Assembly: GCA_965246945.1 (NCBI GenBank)
Contig: CBDFFW010000001.1
Coordinates: 682,001-746,000 of the forward strand
Source of the DNA: CBDFFW01 sp965246945
GTDB lineage: Bacteria > Pseudomonadota > Alphaproteobacteria > UBA11073
Length of the DNA: 64,000 nt
Reading direction: 5' to 3'
Below the pieces are notes generated by a model that did no database searches, was not told where the DNA came from, and saw only the letters and a program-made list of their open reading frames with translations. The translations under genes and the position numbers were made by a program. Positions 57,482-64,000 of the stretch are shown in pieces (the stretch's first letter is position 1; each line of letters opens with the position of its first letter).

Positions 57482-57584
57482 ACATTTGCATTATCAGCAG
57501 CTGTGCCTGCTCACAACGGCAATCTGATAAAGTTAAGGCTTTTTAATTTGCCTAAAAAATATTGGCGCAGACAAATAAATATGC

Positions 57585-58919
57585 ATGGGTATTGGCATGA
57601 CCGCAAACACTGCCCGTGCAACCACACCATTTGAAGATTTTAAAGTAAAAGATATGAGCCTGGCGCCATGGGGCCGCCGCGAGATTGAGCTCGCCGAAAC
57701 TGAAATGCCTGGCCTGATGGCGCTGCGCGCCGAATATAAAGGCAAGTTCCCTTTGAAAGATGCGCGCATTGTTGGCTGTTTGCACATGACCATTCAAACG
57801 GCGGTGTTGATTGAAACATTGGTTGAACTGGGTGCCACCATCCGTTGGTCGTCTTGCAATATTTTCTCCACGCAAGATCAAGCAGCCGCAGCGATTGCGG
57901 CTGCCGGAATTCCGGTCTTCGCGTGGAAAGGCGAAACCGAAGAAGAATATTGGTGGTGCATTGAACAAACGATTACTGGCCCTGATGGCTGGACCCCGAA
58001 TTTGATCTTAGATGATGGCGGCGATTTAACGGTACATTTGCATGAAAAGCATCCACAATTGATGGCGAATATTAAAGGCGTTTCGGAAGAAACCACTACG
58101 GGTGTGCATCGTCTTTATGAAATGGCGAAAGCTGGTAAATTGGCGGTGCCGGCGATTAATGTGAATGACAGCGTCACCAAATCGAAATTCGATAATCTTT
58201 ATGGCTGCCGCGAAAGTTTGGTTGACGGCATCAAGCGCGCGACCGATGTCATGATTTCCGGCAAAGTGGCCGTGGTGGCCGGTTACGGTGATGTGGGTAA
58301 AGGTTCGGCGGAATCGTTGCGTTCACAAGGCGCGCGCGTGATTGTGACCGAGATTGACCCTATCTGTGCGTTGCAAGCGGCCATGGGCGGCTATGAAGTG
58401 CGCACCATGGATGAGGTGGCCGCACAGGGCGATATTTTTGTGACTGCCACGGGCAATGTGGATGTGATTACCATTGATCATATGCGTGCCATGAAGCACC
58501 GCGCGATTGTGTGTAATATCGGTCATTTTGATAATGAAATTCAGGTCGATGCGTTGCGCAATATGAAATGGCACAATGTGAAACCGCAGGTGGATGAAGT
58601 AGAATTTCCCGATGGCAAACGCTTAATTTTGCTGGCTGAAGGCCGCTTAGTGAATTTGGGCTGTGGCACCGGCCATCCGAGTTTTGTGATGAGCACTTCG
58701 TTTACCAACCAAGTATTGGCGCAAATCGAATTATGGAACGCCAAGCCTGGGCAGTATGAGAAAAAAGTTTATACGCTGCCGAAACATCTCGATGAAAAAG
58801 TGGCGCGTTTGCATTTGGAAAAATTGGGTGTTTCTCTCACCGAGCTTTCCAAAAAACAGGCCGAATATCTGGGGGTTGATAACCAAGGTCCGTTCAAATC
58901 TGATGCATATCGCTATTAA
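57585..58919 (+). CDS. ahcY: Adenosylhomocysteinase AhcY
   Basis: Hydrolyses S-adenosylhomocysteine to adenosine and homocysteine in the methyl cycle; 444 residues. MSLAPWGRREIELAETEMPG is the typical N-terminus, with WSSCNIFSTQDQAAAAIA and NDSVTKSKFDNLYGCRES. The NAD motif is VVAGYGDVGKGSAESLRSQG, and the C-terminus ends GPFKSDAYRY. A second ATG four codons in (MTANTAR) is an equally likely start. No SAM or SAH riboswitch is visible upstream. OsmC starts 2 bp after the stop. Confidence 0.97.
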   Translation: MGIGMTANTARATTPFEDFKVKDMSLAPWGRREIELAETEMPGLMALRAEYKGKFPLKDARIVGCLHMTIQTAVLIETLVELGATIRWSSCNIFSTQDQAAAAIAAAGIPVFAWKGETEEEYWWCIEQTITGPDGWTPNLILDDGGDLTVHLHEKHPQLMANIKGVSEETTTGVHRLYEMAKAGKLAVPAINVNDSVTKSKFDNLYGCRESLVDGIKRATDVMISGKVAVVAGYGDVGKGSAESLRSQGARVIVTEIDPICALQAAMGGYEVRTMDEVAAQGDIFVTATGNVDVITIDHMRAMKHRAIVCNIGHFDNEIQVDALRNMKWHNVKPQVDEVEFPDGKRLILLAEGRLVNLGCGTGHPSFVMSTSFTNQVLAQIELWNAKPGQYEKKVYTLPKHLDEKVARLHLEKLGVSLTELSKKQAEYLGVDNQGPFKSDAYRY

Positions 58920-58921
58920 AT

Positions 58922-59329
58922 ATGGTCAGCCAAACTATCCATTATGTGGGGAATTTGCGCTGTGAAGCGGTGCATGATCCCTCAGCAACCCAGCTGATTA
59001 CCGATGCGCCAAAAGATAATATGGGCCAGGGCGAAAGTTTTTCGCCGACTGATCTAATGGGCACAGCCTTGGCCACTTGTATCCTCACCACCATGGCCAT
59101 TGCCGCGCGTAAATGGGGTGTTGAGCTTGGCATTAGCCATGCGACCATTAATAAAGAAATGACCATTGGTTTACCAAGGCGGCTAGCTAAATTGAGCTGC
59201 CAAATTACGGTTAGCGGTATTGCGGACGTAGAAATCCGTCAGAAAATTGAAGAGATAGGTTACAACTGCCCAGTGCATTTATCGTTGCATTCGGAGGTTC
59301 TGCAAATAATCACAATCGATTGGAAATAG
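58922..59329 (+). CDS. OsmC/Ohr family protein
   Basis: Thiol-dependent peroxide-reducing or related protein, 135 residues. Both active cysteines are present: SFSPTDLMGTALATCILTTM with the first and GYNCPVHLSLHSEV with the second. It is the short YhfA/OsmC form. It starts 2 bp after ahcY and 2 bp before the next membrane protein, so it is in the same operon. Substrate unknown. Confidence 0.9.
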   Translation: MVSQTIHYVGNLRCEAVHDPSATQLITDAPKDNMGQGESFSPTDLMGTALATCILTTMAIAARKWGVELGISHATINKEMTIGLPRRLAKLSCQITVSGIADVEIRQKIEEIGYNCPVHLSLHSEVLQIITIDWK

Positions 59330-59331
59330 TA

Positions 59332-60108
59332 ATGTGTTGGAGTGGTGAAGCATCGCTAACTTTGGCAACGGCTGGGTTTATCGGCACAGCCTATGCAGCA
59401 TATAAAAAAGAACCTTTGCCGCTCTGGTTGTCGCTTGGTTATTTTTCTTTAATGGAATTATTGCAGGCGTTTACTTATACGGTGATTAATCAATGCGATA
59501 ATCCAGCCAATCAAATTGCTACCTTACTGGGCTATTTGCACATTGCATTTCAGCCATTTTTCATTAATGCGGTCTCGTTACTTTTTATTGATCAGACACG
59601 CGCCAAGCGCGTGATGCCGGCAGTTTATACGCTTTGTTTTATTGGCACAATTATGACGTTGATCCAACTTTATCCCTTTGATTGGGCAGGGCATTGTCTA
59701 CCGCAACGTCCTTTATGCGGTACGCATCTATGTTCAGTTTCAGGGAGCTGGCATATTGCTTGGGAAGTACCGACCAATGGCATTGGTAATTATTTTATTG
59801 AACATGGTTGGCTGCTTTTCCGCACCGGTTTTATGGCATATACATTAACTGGGTTTTTATTGCCGCTATTCTATGGTTCATGGCGTTTTACTGTTTATCA
59901 CATGCTGGCGGGTCCGTTATTGGCGAGAATGTTAACCAGCAATCCCAATGAATATCCGGCGGTTTGGTGTTTACTTTCGATTGGCTTATTGCTTTTGGTA
60001 GTTGACACACCAATCCGTAATTGGATGTATGTTAATCGTTATCGTTTGCCATGGATGCAACGAAAAATATCAAAAGATTTTAGCCCTGGAGAAAACAATG
60101 GCCATTAA
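59332..60108 (+). CDS. DUF5765-like membrane protein
   Basis: About 258 residues with six or seven hydrophobic segments. It starts MCWSGEASLTLATAGFIGTA. Conserved-looking blocks include YFSLMELLQAFTY, GYLHIAFQPFFINAV, GSWHIAWEVP, LPLFYGSWRFTVYHMLAG and YPAVWCLLSIGLLLL. From memory this is the DUF5765 family; function unknown. The conserved acidic, His and Trp residues in the helices could bind a ligand or metal. ATG at 59332 gives the family N-terminus. The 3' end overlaps elaA by 11 bp. Confidence 0.65.
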   Translation: MCWSGEASLTLATAGFIGTAYAAYKKEPLPLWLSLGYFSLMELLQAFTYTVINQCDNPANQIATLLGYLHIAFQPFFINAVSLLFIDQTRAKRVMPAVYTLCFIGTIMTLIQLYPFDWAGHCLPQRPLCGTHLCSVSGSWHIAWEVPTNGIGNYFIEHGWLLFRTGFMAYTLTGFLLPLFYGSWRFTVYHMLAGPLLARMLTSNPNEYPAVWCLLSIGLLLLVVDTPIRNWMYVNRYRLPWMQRKISKDFSPGENNGH

Positions 60109-60562
60109 TTGGCATTGGGCGGATTGGGCGCAGCTGACGAAAGAACAGCTTTATGATGCATTGCAATTACGCGCTGAAGTTTTTGTGGTGGAGCAAAATT
60201 GTTCTTATAATGATGTACATTCCGATCCGAAAGCATTACACCTCCTTGGTTATGATGGTGACCGGCTAGTTGCCTATTCACGATTGTTTCCGCCAGGTGC
60301 CAAACGGGCTGAGGCAATACTTGGTCGTTTATGTACGGCGAAAACCCACCGCAAATTGGGTTTGGGTGATACGATGATTGCCATGCGGCTGGCCTATATT
60401 AAACAGCATTATACCCAGGCGGCGGTCTATTCCGGTATTCAGGCATACCGGCGGCCGGTTTATGATAAATTGGGTTTTGTCCCCATCAGCGACATTTATG
60501 ATGAAGATGGCATCCCGCATATTGATATGCGCTTGGCATCGCTTGATTTACTGCCATATTAG
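60098..60562 (+). CDS. ElaA-like GNAT acetyltransferase
   Basis: Acetyl-CoA-dependent N-acetyltransferase of the ElaA group, 154 residues. LYDALQLRAEVFVVEQNCSY and VHSDPKALHLLGYDGDRLVA start the fold. The CoA loop is RLCTAKTHRKLGLGDTMI, and QAYRRPVYDKLGFVPISDIY closes it. The ATG at 60098 has CTGGAG seven bases upstream. It overlaps the upstream membrane protein gene and precedes ghrA by 4 nt. Acceptor unknown. Confidence 0.88.
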   Translation: MAINWHWADWAQLTKEQLYDALQLRAEVFVVEQNCSYNDVHSDPKALHLLGYDGDRLVAYSRLFPPGAKRAEAILGRLCTAKTHRKLGLGDTMIAMRLAYIKQHYTQAAVYSGIQAYRRPVYDKLGFVPISDIYDEDGIPHIDMRLASLDLLPY

Positions 60563-60566
60563 CGCG

Positions 60567-61508
60567 ATGATCCCGATTTTATTTGCCGACAATAGTTATC
60601 GGCGTGAAAAGATTTACAATGCATTAAAAGCGCCCTTGGCAGCAGGTGGTTATACGTTGCAGTTGTGGCCGGATGAAATAACTGATTCCACCATGATCGA
60701 ATATGCCATTATCTGGTATCCGCCACATGGGGCATTGCAAAATCTGCCAAATTTGAAAGCCATTTTTTCAATTGCTGCCGGAATTGATGGTGTGGTGGAT
60801 GATGCTAGTATTCCCGATCATATACCGCTGATCCGCACAGTTGACCCGTTTCTAACGCAAGGCATGGTGGAATATGCCTTGCTGCATGCTTTGCGTTATC
60901 ACCGCCAGCAGCATATTTATGAGCAGCAACAGCACGATAATATTTGGAAACAATTGCCGCAAATCGCGCCACAAGAACGTAGTATTGGTATTATGGGTTT
61001 AGGCGAAATTGGCAGCGAAATTGCCAAAACCTTTGCTGCCCTGAATTTCAAAACAAAGGGCTGGAGCCGAACAGCCAAAATGATTGACGGCGTTGAATGT
61101 TTTGCCGGGGCCGCCGCATTGCCAGAATTTTTACAGCAAACCGAAATATTGCTGAATGTTTTGCCGTTAACGCCCGCAACGCAAAATATTTTAAACGCTG
61201 AATTATTTAATCAACTGCCCATAGGTGCTTTCGTCATTAATATGGCGCGCGGCGGGCATTTGGTGGTGCCGGATTTGCTGGCCGCCCTGGCAACAGGACA
61301 GGTGGTCGCCGCCACGCTAGATGCTTTTGAAACCGAGCCATTGCCGTCTGAAAGCCCGCTATGGCAGCATCCGCAAATCACCATCACGCCGCATATCGCC
61401 TCCATTACCCGGTTTGACCGCGTGGCCACGAATGTCATGCAACAAATTAAAGATTATCAGGCAGGCAAGCCATGGCAGTATATGGTGGATCGCGGGCGTG
61501 GATATTAG
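60567..61508 (+). CDS. Glyoxylate/hydroxypyruvate reductase (GhrA-like)
   Basis: NAD(P)-dependent D-2-hydroxyacid dehydrogenase, 313 residues, reducing glyoxylate or hydroxypyruvate. The cofactor motif is GIMGLGEIGSEIAKTFAALN, and catalytic residues lie in NMARGGHLVVPDLLAAL, LDAFETEPLPSESPLWQHP and ITPHIASIT. The N-terminal GIDGVVDDASIPDHIPLI is typical of GhrA. The start at 60567 is 4 nt after elaA. It is the last gene of the ahcY run; a composite repeat begins 2 nt after its stop. Confidence 0.92.
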   Translation: MIPILFADNSYRREKIYNALKAPLAAGGYTLQLWPDEITDSTMIEYAIIWYPPHGALQNLPNLKAIFSIAAGIDGVVDDASIPDHIPLIRTVDPFLTQGMVEYALLHALRYHRQQHIYEQQQHDNIWKQLPQIAPQERSIGIMGLGEIGSEIAKTFAALNFKTKGWSRTAKMIDGVECFAGAAALPEFLQQTEILLNVLPLTPATQNILNAELFNQLPIGAFVINMARGGHLVVPDLLAALATGQVVAATLDAFETEPLPSESPLWQHPQITITPHIASITRFDRVATNVMQQIKDYQAGKPWQYMVDRGRGY

Positions 61509-61510
61509 CG

Positions 61511-61628
61511 TTGTCATCCTCGAGCATAGCTCGGGGATCCATAGCTCACCATAAGGGCCTCATCCTGAGTAGTAGCGAAGCTACGTATCGAAGGATGGAT
61601 CCCCAGCGCGGCGTGTTGAGGATGACAA
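61511..61628. repeat. Composite palindrome: family A half inside family B, copy 3
   Basis: The outer ends are TTGTCATCCTCGAGC (61511 on) and GTTGAGGATGACAA (to 61628), with inner CGGGGATCC and GGATCCCC, a family B element. Its loop holds a family A left arm, CCTCATCCTGAGTAG ... CGAAGGATG (61558-61597), without the right arm. One element therefore appears to have entered another. Confidence 0.85.
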
Positions 61629-61689
61629 GTTTTTTTGTAAATTGCTTGCGTTATGCACGGCGCTATGGCTATTTATGGGTTCGTCATGA

Positions 61690-61766
61690 GCGGGTGTAGC
61701 TCAGCTGGTTAGAGCGCCTGCCTGTCACGCAGGAGGCCGTGGGTTCAAGTCCCATCACTCGCGCCA
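61690..61766 (+). tRNA. tRNA-Asp (GUC)
   Basis: 77-nt cloverleaf with encoded CCA. The acceptor GCGGGTG pairs with CACTCGC, the anticodon stem CCTGC/GCAGG encloses CTGTCAC (anticodon GTC), and the T-arm is GTGGGTTCAAGTCCCAT. The discriminator is G. Confidence 0.96.
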
Positions 61767-61841
61767 TGACGTTAAACGGAGATCTCAAAATTTTTTAGCA
61801 TGCAACTTACCAAATATTTCACGACTGATCATGTGTAAATA

Positions 61842-61871
61842 TTGACACGTGACCATAAAGTCACCTATAAA
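61842..61871 (+). promoter_or_regulatory. Promoter and operator of the ArsR-AHSA1 gene
   Basis: -35 TTGACA (61842-61847), 18-nt spacer, -10 TATAAA (61866-61871). An inverted repeat GTGAC-CATAAA-GTCAC (61849-61864) fills the spacer. The ATG is only 5 nt after the -10, so transcription starts at the start codon. Self-repression by the encoded ArsR-type domain is the natural reading but is inferred. Confidence 0.65.
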
Positions 61872-61876
61872 GATTT

Positions 61877-62650
61877 ATGGATGCGGTTTTTAAAGCGCTA
61901 TCAGATGCCCATCGCCGTCAGTTGCTGGATGCGTTGTTCCAGCAGGATGGACAAACCAGCGCGGCCTTGGAAGCTGCACTGGCCTCCGAAATGTCGCGTT
62001 TCGGGGTGATGAAGCATTTGAAAATACTGGAAGCCGCAGGATTAATAACCACCCATAAAATTGGCCGGTTTAAATACCATTATTTGAACCCGGTGCCGAT
62101 CCAGCAACTCAGCGACCGCTGGATTTCGCGCTTTGCTCGGCCTTGGGTACAACAAATTTCCACCCTGCAACAACAACTTGAAAGCTCTGAGGACATTATG
62201 CAAACTCCCAAACATATTTATGTTACCATTATCAAAACCAGCCCTGAAAAACTATGGGCGGCGTTGACCGACCCGCAGCAAACGCCGTTATATTATTACG
62301 GCTCGCGGCTGGTCAGCGATTTAACGCCCGGCGCTGAATTCAATTACGTGGCCCCCGACAATCAGTTAATGGTGAGCGGCAAGGTGCTTGAAGCGCGCGC
62401 GCCAAACCGCCTGGTGGTCAGTTTCACCGGTAATTGGGATCCGGCGATGCAGGGCGATGCGCCTTCCCGCGTCACTTATGAGATTGAACAACAGGGCGAT
62501 TGCTGCAAACTAACCGTCACGCATGATGATTTTGCAGGCGAAACGCCGACCTATCAAATTGTTGGCGGCGGCTGGCCGGGTATTTTATCAGGCCTCAAAA
62601 CCCTGCTTGAAACCGGCCAGCCCATGGGCTACAACCCAATGGCGGCTTAA
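61877..62650 (+). CDS. ArsR-type regulator fused to an AHSA1/SRPBCC domain
   Basis: 257 residues in two domains. Residues 1-95 form an ArsR winged helix (MDAVFKALSDAHRRQLLDAL, SRFGVMKHLKILEAAGLITT, HKIGRFKYHYLNPVPIQQL), with the HLKILEAAGLI recognition region. Residues about 110-250 are an AHSA1/activator-of-Hsp90-like SRPBCC domain (YVTIIKTSPEKLWAALTDPQ, GSRLVSDLTPGAEF, GGWPGILSGLKTLLE), a hydrophobic ligand pocket. The two are encoded as separate neighbouring genes in many bacteria; the fusion likely makes a one-component sensor. The message is probably leaderless. It has no close operon partner. Confidence 0.92.
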   Translation: MDAVFKALSDAHRRQLLDALFQQDGQTSAALEAALASEMSRFGVMKHLKILEAAGLITTHKIGRFKYHYLNPVPIQQLSDRWISRFARPWVQQISTLQQQLESSEDIMQTPKHIYVTIIKTSPEKLWAALTDPQQTPLYYYGSRLVSDLTPGAEFNYVAPDNQLMVSGKVLEARAPNRLVVSFTGNWDPAMQGDAPSRVTYEIEQQGDCCKLTVTHDDFAGETPTYQIVGGGWPGILSGLKTLLETGQPMGYNPMAA

Positions 62651-62660
62651 CACCATGCTG

Positions 62661-62735
62661 TTGTCATCCTCAGCCCACAGGGCTGGGGATCCAAAACAAA
62701 AATGGATTCCCGTGCCAAGGCGCGAGGATGACAAC
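62661..62735. repeat. Palindromic element, family B, copy 4
   Basis: 75-bp inverted repeat: TTGTCATCCTCAGCCCACAG and GGGGATCC on the left, GGATTCC and GCGCGAGGATGACAA on the right, with an A-rich loop. It lies between the ArsR-AHSA1 stop and argG and could act as a terminator. Confidence 0.88.
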
Positions 62736-62809
62736 TTAGCCAAACCAACACGCATCCTTATTCAAGGTATCATTTTACAAATCAGCCAATTGCTGGTTAC
62801 TTTCAGATT

Positions 62810-64000
62810 ATGAAAATCGTATTGGCCTATTCAGGCGGTTTAGACACTTCCGTTATCCTTAAATGGCTGCAGCAAAACTATGATGCAGAAGTTATTACTT
62901 TTACGGCCGATCTGGGGCAGGGTGAAGAGCTGGAACCGGCACGGCGCAAAGCGGAATTGCTGGGTATCAAACCTGAAAATATCTTTATCGAAGATGTGCG
63001 TGAAGAATTCGTGCGGAATTATGTGTTCCCGATGTTTCGCGCAAATACAGTTTATGAAGGATGCTACCTTTTAGGTACTTCAATTGCCCGTCCGCTGATT
63101 GCCAAAAAGCAGATTGAAATCGCCAAAAAAGTGGGTGCGGATTATGTTTCGCATGGCGCGACCGGCAAAGGGAATGACCAAGTACGGTTTGAACTGGGTT
63201 ATTACGCCTTAAAGCCGGATATTAAAATCATCGCGCCATGGCGGGAATGGGATTTGATGTCCCGCACGAAATTATTGGAATTCGCTGAACAGCATCAAAT
63301 TCCAATTGCCAAAGACAAGTATGGTGAAGCGCCTTTTTCGATTGATGCCAATTTATTGCATTGTTCATCCGAAGGCAAAGTGCTGGAAGATCCCAGCCAG
63401 GAAGTGCCGGATTTTGTGGCTTCCCGCACAGTTTCCCCTGAAGAAGCGCCAGATAAGCCAACCATTATTGAAGTTGAATTCGAACGCGGTGATGCGGTGG
63501 CCATTGACGGTCAAAAAATGTCGCCAGCAACTTTGCTAGCAGAATTAAATAAACTGGGCGGCGAAAATGGAATTGGCCGCTTGGATCTTGTGGAAAACCG
63601 CTTTGTAGGCATGAAATCGCGCGGACTTTACGAAACACCGGGTGGCACCATTTTATTGCAAGCCCATCGCGGGATTGAAAGCATTACACTTGATCGCGGT
63701 GCCGCGCACTTAAAAGACGAAATAATGCCGCGTTATGCCGAATTAATCTATAACGGCTTCTGGTTTTCACCCGAACGCGAAGCGCTGCAAGCCTTGATCG
63801 ACCACACCCAAACGCATGTCAGCGGCACGGTGCGGTTGAAACTGTATAAGGGCAATGTCACAGTCATCGGCCGTTCATCGCCCAAATCCCTATACCGCAT
63901 GGATTTTGTGACCTTTGAAGAAGACAGTGTTTACGATCACCGTGATGCCGCTGGCTTTATTAAATTAAATGCTTTGCGTTTGCGTATCTTAGGCATGCGT
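62810..64000 (+). CDS. argG: Argininosuccinate synthase ArgG (cut at right edge)
   Basis: ATP-dependent ligation of citrulline and aspartate in arginine synthesis. 397 codons are present, nearly the full length of about 400, so only a few C-terminal residues are missing. The PP-loop is VLAYSGGLDTSVILKWL. TADLGQGEELEPARRKAELL, VYEGCYLLGTSIARPLIAKK, HGATGKGNDQVRFELGYYAL, ENRFVGMKSRGLYETPGG and the later ALRLRILGMR are typical of the short type I ArgG. No strong ribosome-binding site is seen before the ATG. A family B palindrome lies 75 bp upstream. Confidence 0.97.
   Translation, partial: MKIVLAYSGGLDTSVILKWLQQNYDAEVITFTADLGQGEELEPARRKAELLGIKPENIFIEDVREEFVRNYVFPMFRANTVYEGCYLLGTSIARPLIAKKQIEIAKKVGADYVSHGATGKGNDQVRFELGYYALKPDIKIIAPWREWDLMSRTKLLEFAEQHQIPIAKDKYGEAPFSIDANLLHCSSEGKVLEDPSQEVPDFVASRTVSPEEAPDKPTIIEVEFERGDAVAIDGQKMSPATLLAELNKLGGENGIGRLDLVENRFVGMKSRGLYETPGGTILLQAHRGIESITLDRGAAHLKDEIMPRYAELIYNGFWFSPEREALQALIDHTQTHVSGTVRLKLYKGNVTVIGRSSPKSLYRMDFVTFEEDSVYDHRDAAGFIKLNALRLRILGMR

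Noticed and set aside
57482..57584. SAH or SAM riboswitch upstream of ahcY
   Set aside because: The 103-bp gap lacks the conserved cores of these riboswitches as I know them; only weak hairpins are present.
1252..62735. CRISPR array
   Set aside because: The recurring sequences are dispersed palindromes tens of kilobases apart, not direct repeats with regular spacers, and no cas genes are present.
1252..62735. Palindromes as ordinary MITEs with a transposase in the window
   Set aside because: No transposase or terminal direct repeats flanking the copies could be seen; mobilisation remains inferred.

Overview
The window is a dense, moderate-GC chromosomal segment from an alphaproteobacterium that appears free-living. 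The order is not determinable from sequence alone. The assignment rests on a Coq7 hydroxylase (ubiquinone), a dprA-topA pair whose topoisomerase has a Lys/Ala-rich tail, bamA-ompH, a NifU-domain Nfu protein, acpP-fabF, an ArsR-AHSA1 fusion regulator, and dispersed palindromic repeats of types I recall from alphaproteobacteria. Intact trpA, argG and queuosine genes argue against an extreme reduced-genome lifestyle.

Layout. 1-8.9 kb (minus): a four-gene RND efflux operon, membrane fusion protein, two MdtB/MdtC-like pumps and a NodT/TolC-type outer-membrane lipoprotein (cut by the window edge). 9-12 kb (plus): a frameshifted flavoprotein, a peroxiredoxin-like protein and a Bcr/CflA drug exporter. 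12-14.9 kb (minus): a queuosine operon queC-queD-queE-(hypoxanthine-DNA glycosylase)-queF behind a preQ1-I riboswitch that overlaps the queC ribosome-binding site. 15-18.3 kb: an M32 carboxypeptidase and a hybrid histidine kinase. 18.4-22.4 kb: a long glutamate-racemase-like gene, tRNA-Gln, murF and mraY. 22.4-30.7 kb: an unknown gene, acnA, dprA, topA and a vapBC toxin-antitoxin pair. 30.7-35.9 kb: fabF-acpP, a second hybrid kinase, a phosphoribosyltransferase, a FlgN-like protein and an Nfu Fe-S scaffold. 35.9-43.9 kb: bamA-ompH, a phosphohexomutase, a fasciclin remnant, dnaK, tRNA-Trp and trpA. 43.9-54.5 kb: small unknown genes, a phosphoesterase, murJ, trpS, smc, yebC and ribD. 54.5-64 kb: rpmB, coq7, dsbB, a frameshifted hydrolase, an AmpD-type amidase, a YecR-like lipoprotein, ahcY-osmC-DUF5765-elaA-ghrA, tRNA-Asp, the ArsR-AHSA1 gene and argG (running off the right edge).

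The most striking signal is a set of about eleven palindromic elements in three sequence families (A: CATCCTGAGTAG/CGAAGGATG type; B: GTCATCC/GGATC type; C: CCTCTCCC or CCCTCCCC type). They are not confined to gaps. One lies in frame inside queE and is translated as about 44 extra residues. One lies in frame between the start codon and the lipoprotein signal of the efflux gene. Others supply the stop codon of murF, the stop and probably the start of the amidase, or abut a truncated fasciclin gene. One site is a nested composite of two families. This resembles the protein-invading palindromic elements described in Rickettsia, but the sequence families here differ in appearance.

Several regulators can be read directly: the preQ1-I riboswitch, a dnaK heat-shock-type promoter, and promoters for vapBC and the ArsR-AHSA1 gene that lie so close to the start codon that the messages should be leaderless, each with an inverted-repeat operator in the promoter.
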